From positions 248,001 to 312,000 of the forward strand of contig JACKHO010000006.1 of NCBI GenBank assembly GCA_020638955.1: 64,000 nucleotides of DNA, in the 5' to 3' direction. This DNA comes from Planctomycetaceae bacterium. GTDB lineage: Bacteria; Planctomycetota; Planctomycetia; Planctomycetales; Planctomycetaceae. The position numbers were made by a program, and so were the translations under genes. Below are positions 54,165-62,073 of the stretch, piece by piece; position 1 is the stretch's first letter, and each line of letters starts with the position of its first letter. The notes beneath the pieces are model-generated. The model saw only the letters and a program-made list of their open reading frames with translations, had not been told where the DNA came from and made no database searches.

Positions 54165-54207
54165 ACAACAGGGGACGTGGAGCAAGCTTCACGTCCCCTG
54201 TTGTTTT
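54165..54207 (+). terminator. Intrinsic terminator of the MocA gene
   Basis: ACAACAGGGGACGTG (54165-54179) and CACGTCCCCTGTTGT (54190-54204) form a perfect 15-bp stem with a 10-nt loop, followed by a short T-run. It could also serve the minus-strand gene ending at 54274, because the stem is symmetrical and its 5' flank offers some A residues. Confidence 0.88.
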
Positions 54208-54273
54208 ATGTCACAGTTGCAACTGCCAGTCAGTTTGTGGACTGATTCATCCCATCCGGGTTCAGCTGGGCGA

Positions 54274-55332
54274 CTACTTACTCGTGGCCACCTGCGCTGG
54301 GCGACACTGGTAGGTTTGCTTCTTGCCTTCAGGGCCAATTTGGACGGTGAACGAATCGCCGTTGCGGTCCACGGAGGCTTTAATCCATTGGCCTTTGCAG
54401 CGTTCGGTCTCTTCCGTGTTGGCGATGAACTCGGCGGGAGTTTGTTCCTCGGGGCCGAGTTTGACGTTGCGGTGCAGTTGGTAATTGCCCTTGAGTGACT
54501 CACAGGCACGCAGCGTGGCAATGGTGTCTTCGTGTCCGCCCTTAGTCGGGCCGTTGCAGGTGACGGCAACGAGGGGTTCGATAGCACGAACGAGGGCCGG
54601 GTTGTTGCTCACGGGCAATCCGTGATGCGTCACCATGAACAGTTCAATACGACCAAGAGGATTGTTTGGCGTCATCAGCTTGCCTTCGATGTTCCAGGTC
54701 AAATCGCCACAGCAGAGGAAACGAAACTTGCCGAATTCCATGAGCAGGCTCACGCTGGCGGCGTTGTCTGATTTGTCCTCTTCGCGTGGTTCGTGCAAGC
54801 TCGCGTAAGGATTCTTCGGGCCCTCGTTCGCAATAACCTCGCGACTGGCAGTGACCACTTTGACAGTCAGCGGCGTGTTGGGTGAGTCGAGTTCGAAGAA
54901 ATCGCCTGCTTTGAGGGTGTTGGAAATGTTCTGAGTAGCAGCTCGGTAGTTGGCAATGCGTTCGTCGAATCCCTTGTCTTCCTGGAGAGAGTCGGGGATG
55001 CCGCGGTCCCAGAATTCGTCGATTTTGATCTGCGAAGCCAGTGCCGCGTGGTTCCCATAATGGTCCAGGTGCCAGTGCGACACGACGGCATTGTCGATGT
55101 GGTCCAGTCCGGCAACGTCACGCACCACATGCAGAATGCGGTTGGCGTCTCGACCGCCGAAGTCGGGGTAGCCTGAGTCGATGAGAATCGACTCGCCTGC
55201 CGGCGTGACAATGAGCGTGGCGGCTCCACCTTCGACGTCGATGAAATAAATATCGAGTCGCCCGTCGGCCTCACCCGCGAAGAGGCGAGACGAGAGCAGC
55301 AGGCAAACGCAGAGGGTGTAGAGCCGGATCAT
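54274..55332 (-). CDS. Exported metallo-beta-lactamase-fold hydrolase (ComEC C-terminal-like)
   Basis: The 352-residue protein has a signal peptide (about 1-19, ending LFAG) followed directly by a metallo-beta-lactamase fold of the ComEC/Rec2 C-terminal type. LDIYFIDVEGGAATLI starts it, ILIDSGYPDFGGRD lies near 50, and the metal motif HWHLDH is at 86-91 (H86, H88, D90, H91). A CCGDL segment near 207 and a VTHHG motif near 230 complete the metal site. It lacks the membrane domains of ComEC, so it is a standalone periplasmic hydrolase. Substrate is unknown; nucleic acid or phosphodiesters are possible. It is last in a minus-strand series after dapB (40-nt gap). Confidence 0.88.
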   Translation of the reverse strand: MIRLYTLCVCLLLSSRLFAGEADGRLDIYFIDVEGGAATLIVTPAGESILIDSGYPDFGGRDANRILHVVRDVAGLDHIDNAVVSHWHLDHYGNHAALASQIKIDEFWDRGIPDSLQEDKGFDERIANYRAATQNISNTLKAGDFFELDSPNTPLTVKVVTASREVIANEGPKNPYASLHEPREEDKSDNAASVSLLMEFGKFRFLCCGDLTWNIEGKLMTPNNPLGRIELFMVTHHGLPVSNNPALVRAIEPLVAVTCNGPTKGGHEDTIATLRACESLKGNYQLHRNVKLGPEEQTPAEFIANTEETERCKGQWIKASVDRNGDSFTVQIGPEGKKQTYQCRPAQVATSK

Positions 55333-55372
55333 CTGATAGGAATCCTGTGCAGGTGGATGAATGTGATTTGAA

Positions 55373-56173
55373 TTACAGGCCGAGGACGTCGTTCATAGTG
55401 TACAGGCCAGCGGGCTTGGTGACCGCGAACTTCGCAGCCGCGAGAGCACCGTAGGCGTAGCTGTCGCGGGTATGACCGCGAACATAGACCTCCAGTGTTT
55501 CGCCGAGCATCCCGAAAATGATTTGGTGCTCGCCGACATTGTCTCCAGTTCGAACGGCGTGATAACCAATTTCGTTCGCGCCGCGTTGACCGGTGCGACC
55601 CTCGCGGCCGTGGCGTTCTTCTGTTTGTCCCATTTCGTCGGTAACAATTTCACCAAACTTCAGCGCGGTGCCGCTTGGAGCGTCTTCCTTGTAGCGATGG
55701 TGCCGTTCAATGATTTCAACGTCCACACCGTTGGGCAGATTCTTCAACGCTTTTGCCGCTTCCCGCACGAGTTTCATGGCCACGTTCACAGCCAGGCTCA
55801 TGCTGGGGGCGAATACGACAGACGTGTCGTGCCCCGCCTCCAGGATGACTGCACGTTGTTCTTCCGTGAGTCCGGTCGTGGCTTCAACCAGTGCGATTTG
55901 ACGCTTCGCACATTCCTTCGCAATGGCCACGGCACCAGCTGGCAATGAGAAGTCGATGACGACCTCCACGTGCAGCGGAATTTCCGTGCCAATGAGGACT
56001 CCGGAAGTTCCGGCACCGGCGAGTTCACCGGCGTCACGCCCCAAGGCAGGGGACTCAGCGGCTTCAACGGCACCCGCGAGTTCGAGTTGCGGGTCGGCCA
56101 TGGTGAGGGCTACGAGTCGCTGGCCCATCCGTCCGGCGGCGCCGCTGATGGCAACTTTGAGTTTGTTGGACAT
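55373..56173 (-). CDS. dapB: 4-hydroxy-tetrahydrodipicolinate reductase
   Basis: The 266 residues match DapB throughout. The N-terminal NAD(P) motif SGAAGRMGQRLV is at 10-21, and VEATTGLT lies near 98. The active-site motif ERHHRYKEDAPSGTALK, given by position about 155-171, carries the catalytic His-His and Lys, and GEHQIIFG and RDSYAYGALAAAKF occur in the C-terminal third. It performs the second dedicated step of diaminopimelate and lysine biosynthesis in the cytoplasm, reducing the 4-hydroxy-tetrahydrodipicolinate formed by DapA. Diaminopimelate is needed for peptidoglycan. It follows pyrE after 177 nt. Confidence 0.97.
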   Translation of the reverse strand: MSNKLKVAISGAAGRMGQRLVALTMADPQLELAGAVEAAESPALGRDAGELAGAGTSGVLIGTEIPLHVEVVIDFSLPAGAVAIAKECAKRQIALVEATTGLTEEQRAVILEAGHDTSVVFAPSMSLAVNVAMKLVREAAKALKNLPNGVDVEIIERHHRYKEDAPSGTALKFGEIVTDEMGQTEERHGREGRTGQRGANEIGYHAVRTGDNVGEHQIIFGMLGETLEVYVRGHTRDSYAYGALAAAKFAVTKPAGLYTMNDVLGL

Positions 56174-56263
56174 GGTTCAGTTCGATTTCTGGTTTGCCAG
56201 CAATAAGTCGTTGAAGTGTATTCTGGTACTTGGTGGTCAGCGAGAGACCGTGTTGTCGCGAGG

Positions 56264-56309
56264 GGTTGAGATGGTTGAGTGTGGCTTTGCCACGGTTGAG
56301 ATGGTTGAG
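56264..56309. repeat. 16-bp direct repeat with internal hairpin between pyrE and dapB
   Basis: GGTTGAGATGGTTGAG occurs at 56264-56279 and 56294-56309. The 14-nt spacer contains GTGGC-TTT-GCCAC, a perfect hairpin. It lies 91-136 nt upstream of the dapB start and could be a binding site or a small repeat expansion. Confidence 0.7.
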
Positions 56310-56350
56310 GTTCTACCGCACCATCTTATCAACAATTCTTCTTGATAGGC

Positions 56351-56908
56351 TCACGAAGTCGGGGGCGTAATCCCGAAATCTTCGATGGTCATGAGGGAGC
56401 TGAATTCGTAGCCGCGGGATGTAAACGCGTTACGTCCACCTTCCATCCGGTCAATGACTGTGGCCACGTGAGTGACTTCGCAGCCGAATTCTTCAACTCG
56501 CTCAATGGCTTTCAGCGAGCTGCCGCCCGTGGTGACGACGTCTTCCACAATGGCGACTTTCATCCCGGGCTGAACGGGCCCCTCAACATACTTGTTGGTG
56601 CCGTGTCCTTTGGGCTCCTTGCGGACCAGGAATCCCAGCAGTTCGACTCCATCCAGTGCGGCGGCTGAGAGGACGCCCGCCACAATGGGGTCGGCTCCAA
56701 TGGACATGCCGCCGACGGCCTGAATACCTGTGGACTTGAGTTGTTCCCACAGTCCGGCGCTTACCAGTTGCAGTCCTTTGGAGTGCAACGTGACTTGTTT
56801 GCCGTCCATGTAATAGGTGGCTTTCTTGCCACTGGCCAGCGTGAAGTCGCCGAACTTGAGTGCCCGTTCCCGAAACAGGTCGACCAGTTGTTGTTTCTCG
56901 TAACTCAT
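56351..56908 (-). CDS. pyrE: Orotate phosphoribosyltransferase
   Basis: The 185 residues have the OPRTase pattern. ALKFGDFTLASGKKATYY near 15-32 binds orotate, VRKEPKGHGT near 99-108 carries the catalytic lysine loop, and the PRPP-binding motif VAIVEDVVTTGGSS lies near 123-136. The enzyme joins orotate to PRPP to form orotidine monophosphate in pyrimidine synthesis. Length is slightly below the typical 200-215. It lies between the large dehydrogenase (104-nt gap) and dapB on the minus strand, but these genes do not share a pathway. Confidence 0.96.
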   Translation of the reverse strand: MSYEKQQLVDLFRERALKFGDFTLASGKKATYYMDGKQVTLHSKGLQLVSAGLWEQLKSTGIQAVGGMSIGADPIVAGVLSAAALDGVELLGFLVRKEPKGHGTNKYVEGPVQPGMKVAIVEDVVTTGGSSLKAIERVEEFGCEVTHVATVIDRMEGGRNAFTSRGYEFSSLMTIEDFGITPPTS

Positions 56909-57012
56909 GGAGTGTGTGCTTTCCTTCGGTCAAAATTCCATTCAGCCGGGATATTCCAGTATTGGTCGCGCGACATCAACTCACGGCCATCCGAATTCTG
57001 TTTTCAGGATGA

Positions 57013-59976
57013 TTACTCGCGAATAAGTGCAATCAAATCGGCGATGTCCTGAGGGGTGAGGACTTTCTCCAGGCCGATGGGCATTAATGAAAGCCCGGTG
57101 GATTTCATTTGCTCGATGTCACCCTTTGGGACGAATACGTCTTTTCCTTCCGGCTGACGGAGTGTAATTCCCTGTTGGGTACTGCTGACAATGAGTCCCG
57201 TCAGTGAACGGCCATCGGTCGTGAGGACAATGTGGCTGACAAAGTTCGGCTGCGCTTCGCGGCTGGGATCAAGAATGGCGATGAGTAAGTCATCGGGCGA
57301 CTTGTTCTTGACCGACTTGAAGTCCGGCCCCACGGCATGGCCGCTCTCTCCGAGTCGATGACATTGGGAACAGTGCTTGGTGTACAACGCCTGGGCACGT
57401 TGCACGTTGCCCGCCAGTTCTGCCGCGTCTGCAAAATTCTGAATGACGAGTTTGCGGTCGTCGTTGATTTGGAACTGAGCGAGCGACGCAAACTTCGCTC
57501 GAACCTTCTCGTTCGGATGCTGCCGCAACTGGTCGCGCTGCGTTGGTTTGAAGTCGTTGCTGGAGATGACGTTTTGTTCGACGAGCGCGAGAAGCTGTTC
57601 AGGGCCTCCGGTCATTTCCAGGACCGAGTCCAGAACTGCTGATCGAACGTCTGGTGTACTTTGCGGCGCCAACTCGCAAAGCCAAGTGCGATTCGGTTCG
57701 ACGTTTTGTGATCCCGCCGTCTGGACGACCGCAATGGCGAGTGCCGAGTCAGGGCCTGCGGACATCACCGACTGGTAGATTGGAAGCGTCTTCGCGGCGT
57801 CGGCGAATCGCAGCAGTCCGAGTGCCTGTTTGCGTTCGGCCAGGGAATAGGAGTCATCAGCAAATGTACTGGCCGCCTGCTCGATGGTGTCCGTCCAGCG
57901 CTGTTGGAGGTTGGGATCGGACTTGAGGTAGTCATCCAGACTGCGTTTGGCTGCGGACATTCCTTTGGCCAGTGCGAGCAGTTCCTGGGCGAGCATGTCG
58001 CTGCTGCGCTGAGAAACGAGGCGGCCCAGTAGCAAGCGCAAATCTTCGTCGGTGGCGGTGCGTCCCATGTATTCCAGTACGGAAGCGAGCAGCGGTGATA
58101 CCGAGTCACTCGACTGGTTCAATAGTCGCTCCGCCAATGGTCGCGTGGGGCGCGGAATGGCCAGCAGCATTGCGGCATGCACGTCTGCATTTTCTCCATC
58201 CCGTTCGGCGAGTTTAGCCCACAGGACCGTCCGATACTTAGGAGGGATTTGCGTGAGGACGAGAGCCAGTTCGAAGCGGACCAGCGGGTCATCATCTGCG
58301 GCACATTGCAGCAGTCGTTTGAACAGAGTCGACTCGTCGCTGTTCAGAAAGGGTCGCGACAAACGGACGCCGTGTGCTCGCAGTTGAGCGTCCTTGTCTT
58401 CCAAGGCAGTGTAGAGATCAGCCTCACGCAACAGTGCGAGGTTCTTCAACAAATACATGGCGTGCAGGCGGCCCAGTGAGGAATCGGCGTGGGCTGCGAG
58501 GTCGCGGAGTTGATCGGTGATGGTGCGGTCCTGTCGCTCCAGCAACAGGCGGGCGGCAGTTTCGCGTTGCCAAGCGTTGGGATGATCGAGCAATGTCACC
58601 AGCTCAGCGGAAGGCTTATCCGCAATCGACTCCTGTGGACGGCCCGCGCCGCCCGGCGGAACCAGTCGATAAACGCGGCCACGATTGTCGCCACTCTCCA
58701 AATCGACACGGGCTTTGATGTCGTCAGGAATTGACACCGGATGCTCGATGGTTTCCCGGTACATATCGAGAATGTAGAGGCAACCATCTGGACCGTTCAC
58801 AAAGTTTGCCGGACGGAACCAGGTGTCTGTTGAGGTAATGAACTCGCACTCTTCGTCTGCCCGGGTCGCCAGCCAGCGCGTGCCATTCCGTTCCATTTTC
58901 TTCCGGTGAATGAGATTGCCGCCGACATCGCCAATGAAGGCATTGCCTGCGAATTCGCCGGGATAGCGATTGCCACGGTAAATGGTGACGCCTGTGGCCG
59001 AGGTGAAGAATCCGGTGGGTACCAGTTCCGTCATCGGCAAGCGATTGCGGTACGCAGGATCGGCAGCGCGACGTGCCGTGCGTTCCACACGCCACGGTTC
59101 CGCAGGACTTGTTCTGAAGACCGGTGCTGCGGGACCTTCTTTAGCAATGCTGATGATGGGCGATGCTTCGGTCGTAATGGCACCCTGGTCCAGTGCAGCG
59201 GCGGGGAAGAGGACTTGCTGAATGTGATTGGAGTTACTGCAGACGAAGCGGTTCCCCCAGTCATCCATGGAATGACCAAACTGCTGCCCGCCTGTGACGA
59301 ACTCGACTTTTCGATTTCGTGGGTTGAGTGCGATATCACGTCGTCGGAGTTCGCCCAGCGATTCACCGTTCTGGAAAATCTCGCCGCCGTTCGTGCCTCC
59401 GGAAAGGTAAAGGCGACCATCGAGGCCCCATTTCATGTTGTTCGCGAGTCCCTGCACGTTGGCCCGACTGAATCCTTCCAGGACAACCTCACGCTCGTCT
59501 GCCTTGCCGTCACCGTCGCTGTCGCGCAGGTAATACAATTTCGATGGAGCCAGGACGAACAGACCGTTGTCCCAGCAGGCCACTGAAGTCGGCCAGCTCA
59601 GCCCGGAAGCAAAGATCGTACTGGAATCGAACTTGCCATCGCGGTCGGTATCTTGCAGCAGTCGGATGATTCCCGCATCCTTCTTACCGATGGGCTCCGG
59701 CTGTTGCTGACGCACTTCTTCGGAATACGGATACCCATGCATTTCGGCAAGGTACAGGCGGCCATAAGCATCGAAGCAGCCATCAATGGGATCGGAGAGG
59801 AGCGGTTCGTGGGCCACGAGTTCCAGCCGGAATCCCTGCTGCACCGTGAATGTGGCCAAAGCGTCGGGTGGTTCGACTGCCGGAAAGCGATAGCTGTCGC
59901 CAACAATTTGGGCGAACGCCGCATCGCATACGAGCACTGAAATGCAAAGGGAGAGCAGGGCAGAGCGATTTGACAT
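57013..59976 (-). CDS. Large exported dehydrogenase: beta-propeller, HEAT repeats, C-terminal heme domain
   Basis: The ATG at 59976 gives 987 residues with a signal peptide (1-22, ending AFAQ); the longer frame to 60081 would hide it. The N-terminal half (about 35-450) is a six-bladed propeller of the membrane-bound sugar dehydrogenase (PVC-type) family, with calcium-like repeats DTDRDGKFDS and DSDGDGKADE. A HEAT-like alpha-helical repeat region covers about 460-800. The C-terminal domain has one CXXCH heme motif (CSQCH, about residue 870) and the VGPDFKSV, LTGLIVS signature of the TIGR02603-type heme-binding family. It probably oxidises sugars outside the cytoplasm and passes electrons to its heme. 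It is divergent from pckA. Confidence 0.93.
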   Translation of the reverse strand: MSNRSALLSLCISVLVCDAAFAQIVGDSYRFPAVEPPDALATFTVQQGFRLELVAHEPLLSDPIDGCFDAYGRLYLAEMHGYPYSEEVRQQQPEPIGKKDAGIIRLLQDTDRDGKFDSSTIFASGLSWPTSVACWDNGLFVLAPSKLYYLRDSDGDGKADEREVVLEGFSRANVQGLANNMKWGLDGRLYLSGGTNGGEIFQNGESLGELRRRDIALNPRNRKVEFVTGGQQFGHSMDDWGNRFVCSNSNHIQQVLFPAAALDQGAITTEASPIISIAKEGPAAPVFRTSPAEPWRVERTARRAADPAYRNRLPMTELVPTGFFTSATGVTIYRGNRYPGEFAGNAFIGDVGGNLIHRKKMERNGTRWLATRADEECEFITSTDTWFRPANFVNGPDGCLYILDMYRETIEHPVSIPDDIKARVDLESGDNRGRVYRLVPPGGAGRPQESIADKPSAELVTLLDHPNAWQRETAARLLLERQDRTITDQLRDLAAHADSSLGRLHAMYLLKNLALLREADLYTALEDKDAQLRAHGVRLSRPFLNSDESTLFKRLLQCAADDDPLVRFELALVLTQIPPKYRTVLWAKLAERDGENADVHAAMLLAIPRPTRPLAERLLNQSSDSVSPLLASVLEYMGRTATDEDLRLLLGRLVSQRSSDMLAQELLALAKGMSAAKRSLDDYLKSDPNLQQRWTDTIEQAASTFADDSYSLAERKQALGLLRFADAAKTLPIYQSVMSAGPDSALAIAVVQTAGSQNVEPNRTWLCELAPQSTPDVRSAVLDSVLEMTGGPEQLLALVEQNVISSNDFKPTQRDQLRQHPNEKVRAKFASLAQFQINDDRKLVIQNFADAAELAGNVQRAQALYTKHCSQCHRLGESGHAVGPDFKSVKNKSPDDLLIAILDPSREAQPNFVSHIVLTTDGRSLTGLIVSSTQQGITLRQPEGKDVFVPKGDIEQMKSTGLSLMPIGLEKVLTPQDIADLIALIRE

Positions 59977-60145
59977 CAGGCGGGACTCTGACTGGGGAGA
60001 GAAACTCGAGGTGTGACCATGTGACACAGGGTACGTTTCCGCAGCGTGTCTCGCCAACCACCGGCATGAGGGAATTACCACAGGGGGGACTATCAGGAAT
60101 CTTTCTTGCCTGCTGGCACGGTTTCTGCGACAAGTCGAGATAGAG

Positions 60146-60163
60146 CCTCAGGATGTCCTGAGG
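60146..60163 (+). promoter_or_regulatory. Hairpin in the pckA upstream region
   Basis: CCTCAGG-ATGT-CCTGAGG is a perfect 7-bp stem with a tetraloop, 57 nt before the pckA start. It could be an operator or a leader hairpin controlling pckA. No T-run follows. Confidence 0.35.
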
Positions 60164-60219
60164 TTATTCCCTGAAAGCACTGCCAACCGCAATTTGCAAC
60201 GATTTTGGAAAGGATATCC

Positions 60220-61809
60220 GTGAGCACGCTCAGTCTTGAGAGCCACAACATCTACGTCAAAGATGTCCGTCGGAACCTCGCACCCTGTTCACTGTACGAG
60301 GAAGCCATTCACTACGAGCGGGGCACTACGATTTCGGATACAGGGGCCTTGATTGCCTATTCTGGAGAAAAGACGGGACGCTCGCCGAAGGATAAACGGG
60401 TCGTCCAGCACTCCGATTCCCAAAACGACGTCTGGTGGGGGCCGGTTAACTTCCCGCTGGATGAAACGACGTTCATGATCAATCGGGAACGGGCAATTGA
60501 TTACCTGAATACGCGCGAGCGGCTGTATGTGGTCGACGCGTTTGCCGGTTGGGATCCGGAACACCGCATTAAAGTCCGGGTGATTTGTTCGCGTCCCTAT
60601 CACGCATTGTTCATGTGGAACATGCTCATTCGGCCTACTACCGAAGAACTGAAGGAGTTTGGCGAGCCCGATTTGGTGATTTTCAATGCCGGACGCTTCC
60701 CCGCCAATCGCTACACCTCGGGAATGACGTCCACGACGAGTGTGGATCTCAGCCTGGAGCGAAAGGAGGTCATCATTCTCGGGACGGAATATGCCGGTGA
60801 AATGAAGAAGGCCGTATTCACGTACATGAATTACTTCATGCCGAAGCAACGGGTGCTTTCGATGCACTGTTCGGCCACTGCGGACAAGGAAACCGGTAAG
60901 TCAGCCGTGCTGTTTGGACTCTCTGGAACAGGAAAAACGACGCTGTCCGCCGATCCGACACGCCATTTGATTGGTGATGACGAACACTGCTGGACCGACA
61001 CCGGTGTGTTCAACATTGAAGGGGGCTGTTACGCCAAAGCGGTTTACTTGACCCGTGACGCTGAGCCCCAGATTTTCGACGCGCTCCGATTCGGCGCCGT
61101 GCTGGAAAACGTGGTCTACGACGAAGGTGACCATCATGTTGACTTCGACAACACGTCCATTACGGAGAATACTCGTGGGGCCTATCCCATTGAGTTCATT
61201 GAAAATGCCCGCATTCCCTGTATCGCGGGGCATCCTGAGAATGTCATTTTCCTGACGTGTGACGCCTTCGGCGTGTTGCCACCCGTCGCTCGTCTGACGC
61301 CTGAACAGGCCGAGTACCATTTCATCAGCGGTTACACGGCGAAAGTGGCTGGAACCGAAATGGGGGTCACGGAACCGCAGGCGACGTTTTCTCCCTGCTT
61401 TGGTGGTCCGTTCCTCGTCTGGCATCCCGGCAAATATGCGTCGCTCCTGAGCGACAAACTGTTGAGCCACAATGCTCGGGTCTGGTTGATTAATACCGGC
61501 TGGACAGGCGGTCCCTACGGTGTCGGACAACGGATGAAACTCAAGTACACCCGGGCGATGGTGAATGCCATTTACAGTGGTGAATTGAGCGACGCACCGT
61601 CCGAGAAAGATCCCGTCTTCGGCTTCGACATCATCTCCAAATGCCCCACCGTGCCTGATGAAGTCATGCTCCCCCGGAAAACATGGGATGATCCCGCCGA
61701 ATACGACAAAACGGCCCAGAAGCTGGCCAATTTGTTTGTCAATAACTTCAAGACTTATGTCGACGGTGTCAGCGAAGCCGTATGCGATGCTGGCCCGAAA
61801 CTGTCGTAA
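60220..61809 (+). CDS. pckA: Phosphoenolpyruvate carboxykinase (ATP)
   Basis: I take the GTG at 60220 as start (529 residues): AAAGGA lies 5 nt upstream, better than the in-frame TTG at 60205. The ATP-type PEPCK motifs are complete. SGEKTGRSPKDK lies near 46-57, the kinase-1a P-loop GLSGTGKTTLS near 232-242, and the kinase-2 and metal region IGDDEHCW near 252-259. Then come RDAEPQIFDALRFGAVLENV (positions about 277-296) and NTGWTGG near the C-terminus. It converts oxaloacetate to phosphoenolpyruvate in gluconeogenesis, complementary to fba in this window. It ends at a strong hairpin. The gene is monocistronic and divergent from the large dehydrogenase. Confidence 0.97.
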   Translation: MSTLSLESHNIYVKDVRRNLAPCSLYEEAIHYERGTTISDTGALIAYSGEKTGRSPKDKRVVQHSDSQNDVWWGPVNFPLDETTFMINRERAIDYLNTRERLYVVDAFAGWDPEHRIKVRVICSRPYHALFMWNMLIRPTTEELKEFGEPDLVIFNAGRFPANRYTSGMTSTTSVDLSLERKEVIILGTEYAGEMKKAVFTYMNYFMPKQRVLSMHCSATADKETGKSAVLFGLSGTGKTTLSADPTRHLIGDDEHCWTDTGVFNIEGGCYAKAVYLTRDAEPQIFDALRFGAVLENVVYDEGDHHVDFDNTSITENTRGAYPIEFIENARIPCIAGHPENVIFLTCDAFGVLPPVARLTPEQAEYHFISGYTAKVAGTEMGVTEPQATFSPCFGGPFLVWHPGKYASLLSDKLLSHNARVWLINTGWTGGPYGVGQRMKLKYTRAMVNAIYSGELSDAPSEKDPVFGFDIISKCPTVPDEVMLPRKTWDDPAEYDKTAQKLANLFVNNFKTYVDGVSEAVCDAGPKLS

Positions 61810-61821
61810 TGATTCGTCATC

Positions 61822-61863
61822 ATTCTGGCTGACCGGATTCATTGGTCCGGTCAGCCAGAATTT
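61822..61863 (+). terminator. Terminator hairpin of pckA
   Basis: ATTCTGGCTGACCGGA (61822-61837) and TCCGGTCAGCCAGAAT (61846-61861) form a perfect 16-bp stem with an 8-nt loop. Only a short T-run follows (TTTCTC), so termination may be assisted. Confidence 0.8.
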
Positions 61864-62022
61864 CTCAGCGAAAAGGCCAAATTCGAGTGCCAAAACTGGT
61901 TCGCCACGCAGAAAAAATCAGCATTTCATCAGGGAATTAGCTGACATCTGTCGGATGGCAGTTCGAACCTGTGAAATGCTCGAAAAAGAACGATTGTTTG
62001 GACTCTCTGCGGCGTGCTTTTC

Positions 62023-62031
62023 TGCTAAAAT
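62023..62031 (+). promoter_or_regulatory. Candidate extended -10 promoter of gyrB
   Basis: TGCTAAAAT (62023-62031) fits the extended -10 form TGnTATAAT at all but one position. No -35 box at normal spacing is evident (TTGGAC at 61998 is too far). Transcription would start near 62038, leaving a 36-nt leader. Confidence 0.4.
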
Positions 62032-62073
62032 CCCCCCTCTGATTTTCCCTGGAAACTCACGGTGGAGCAACTT

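Noticed and set aside
56264..56309. Possible CRISPR-like repeat
   Set aside because: Only two copies of a 16-mer with a 14-nt hairpin spacer; no array or cas genes in the window.
60901..61893. 330-codon minus-strand open frame over pckA
   Set aside because: Antisense of a complete, well conserved PEPCK; long antisense frames are expected at this GC content and codon bias.
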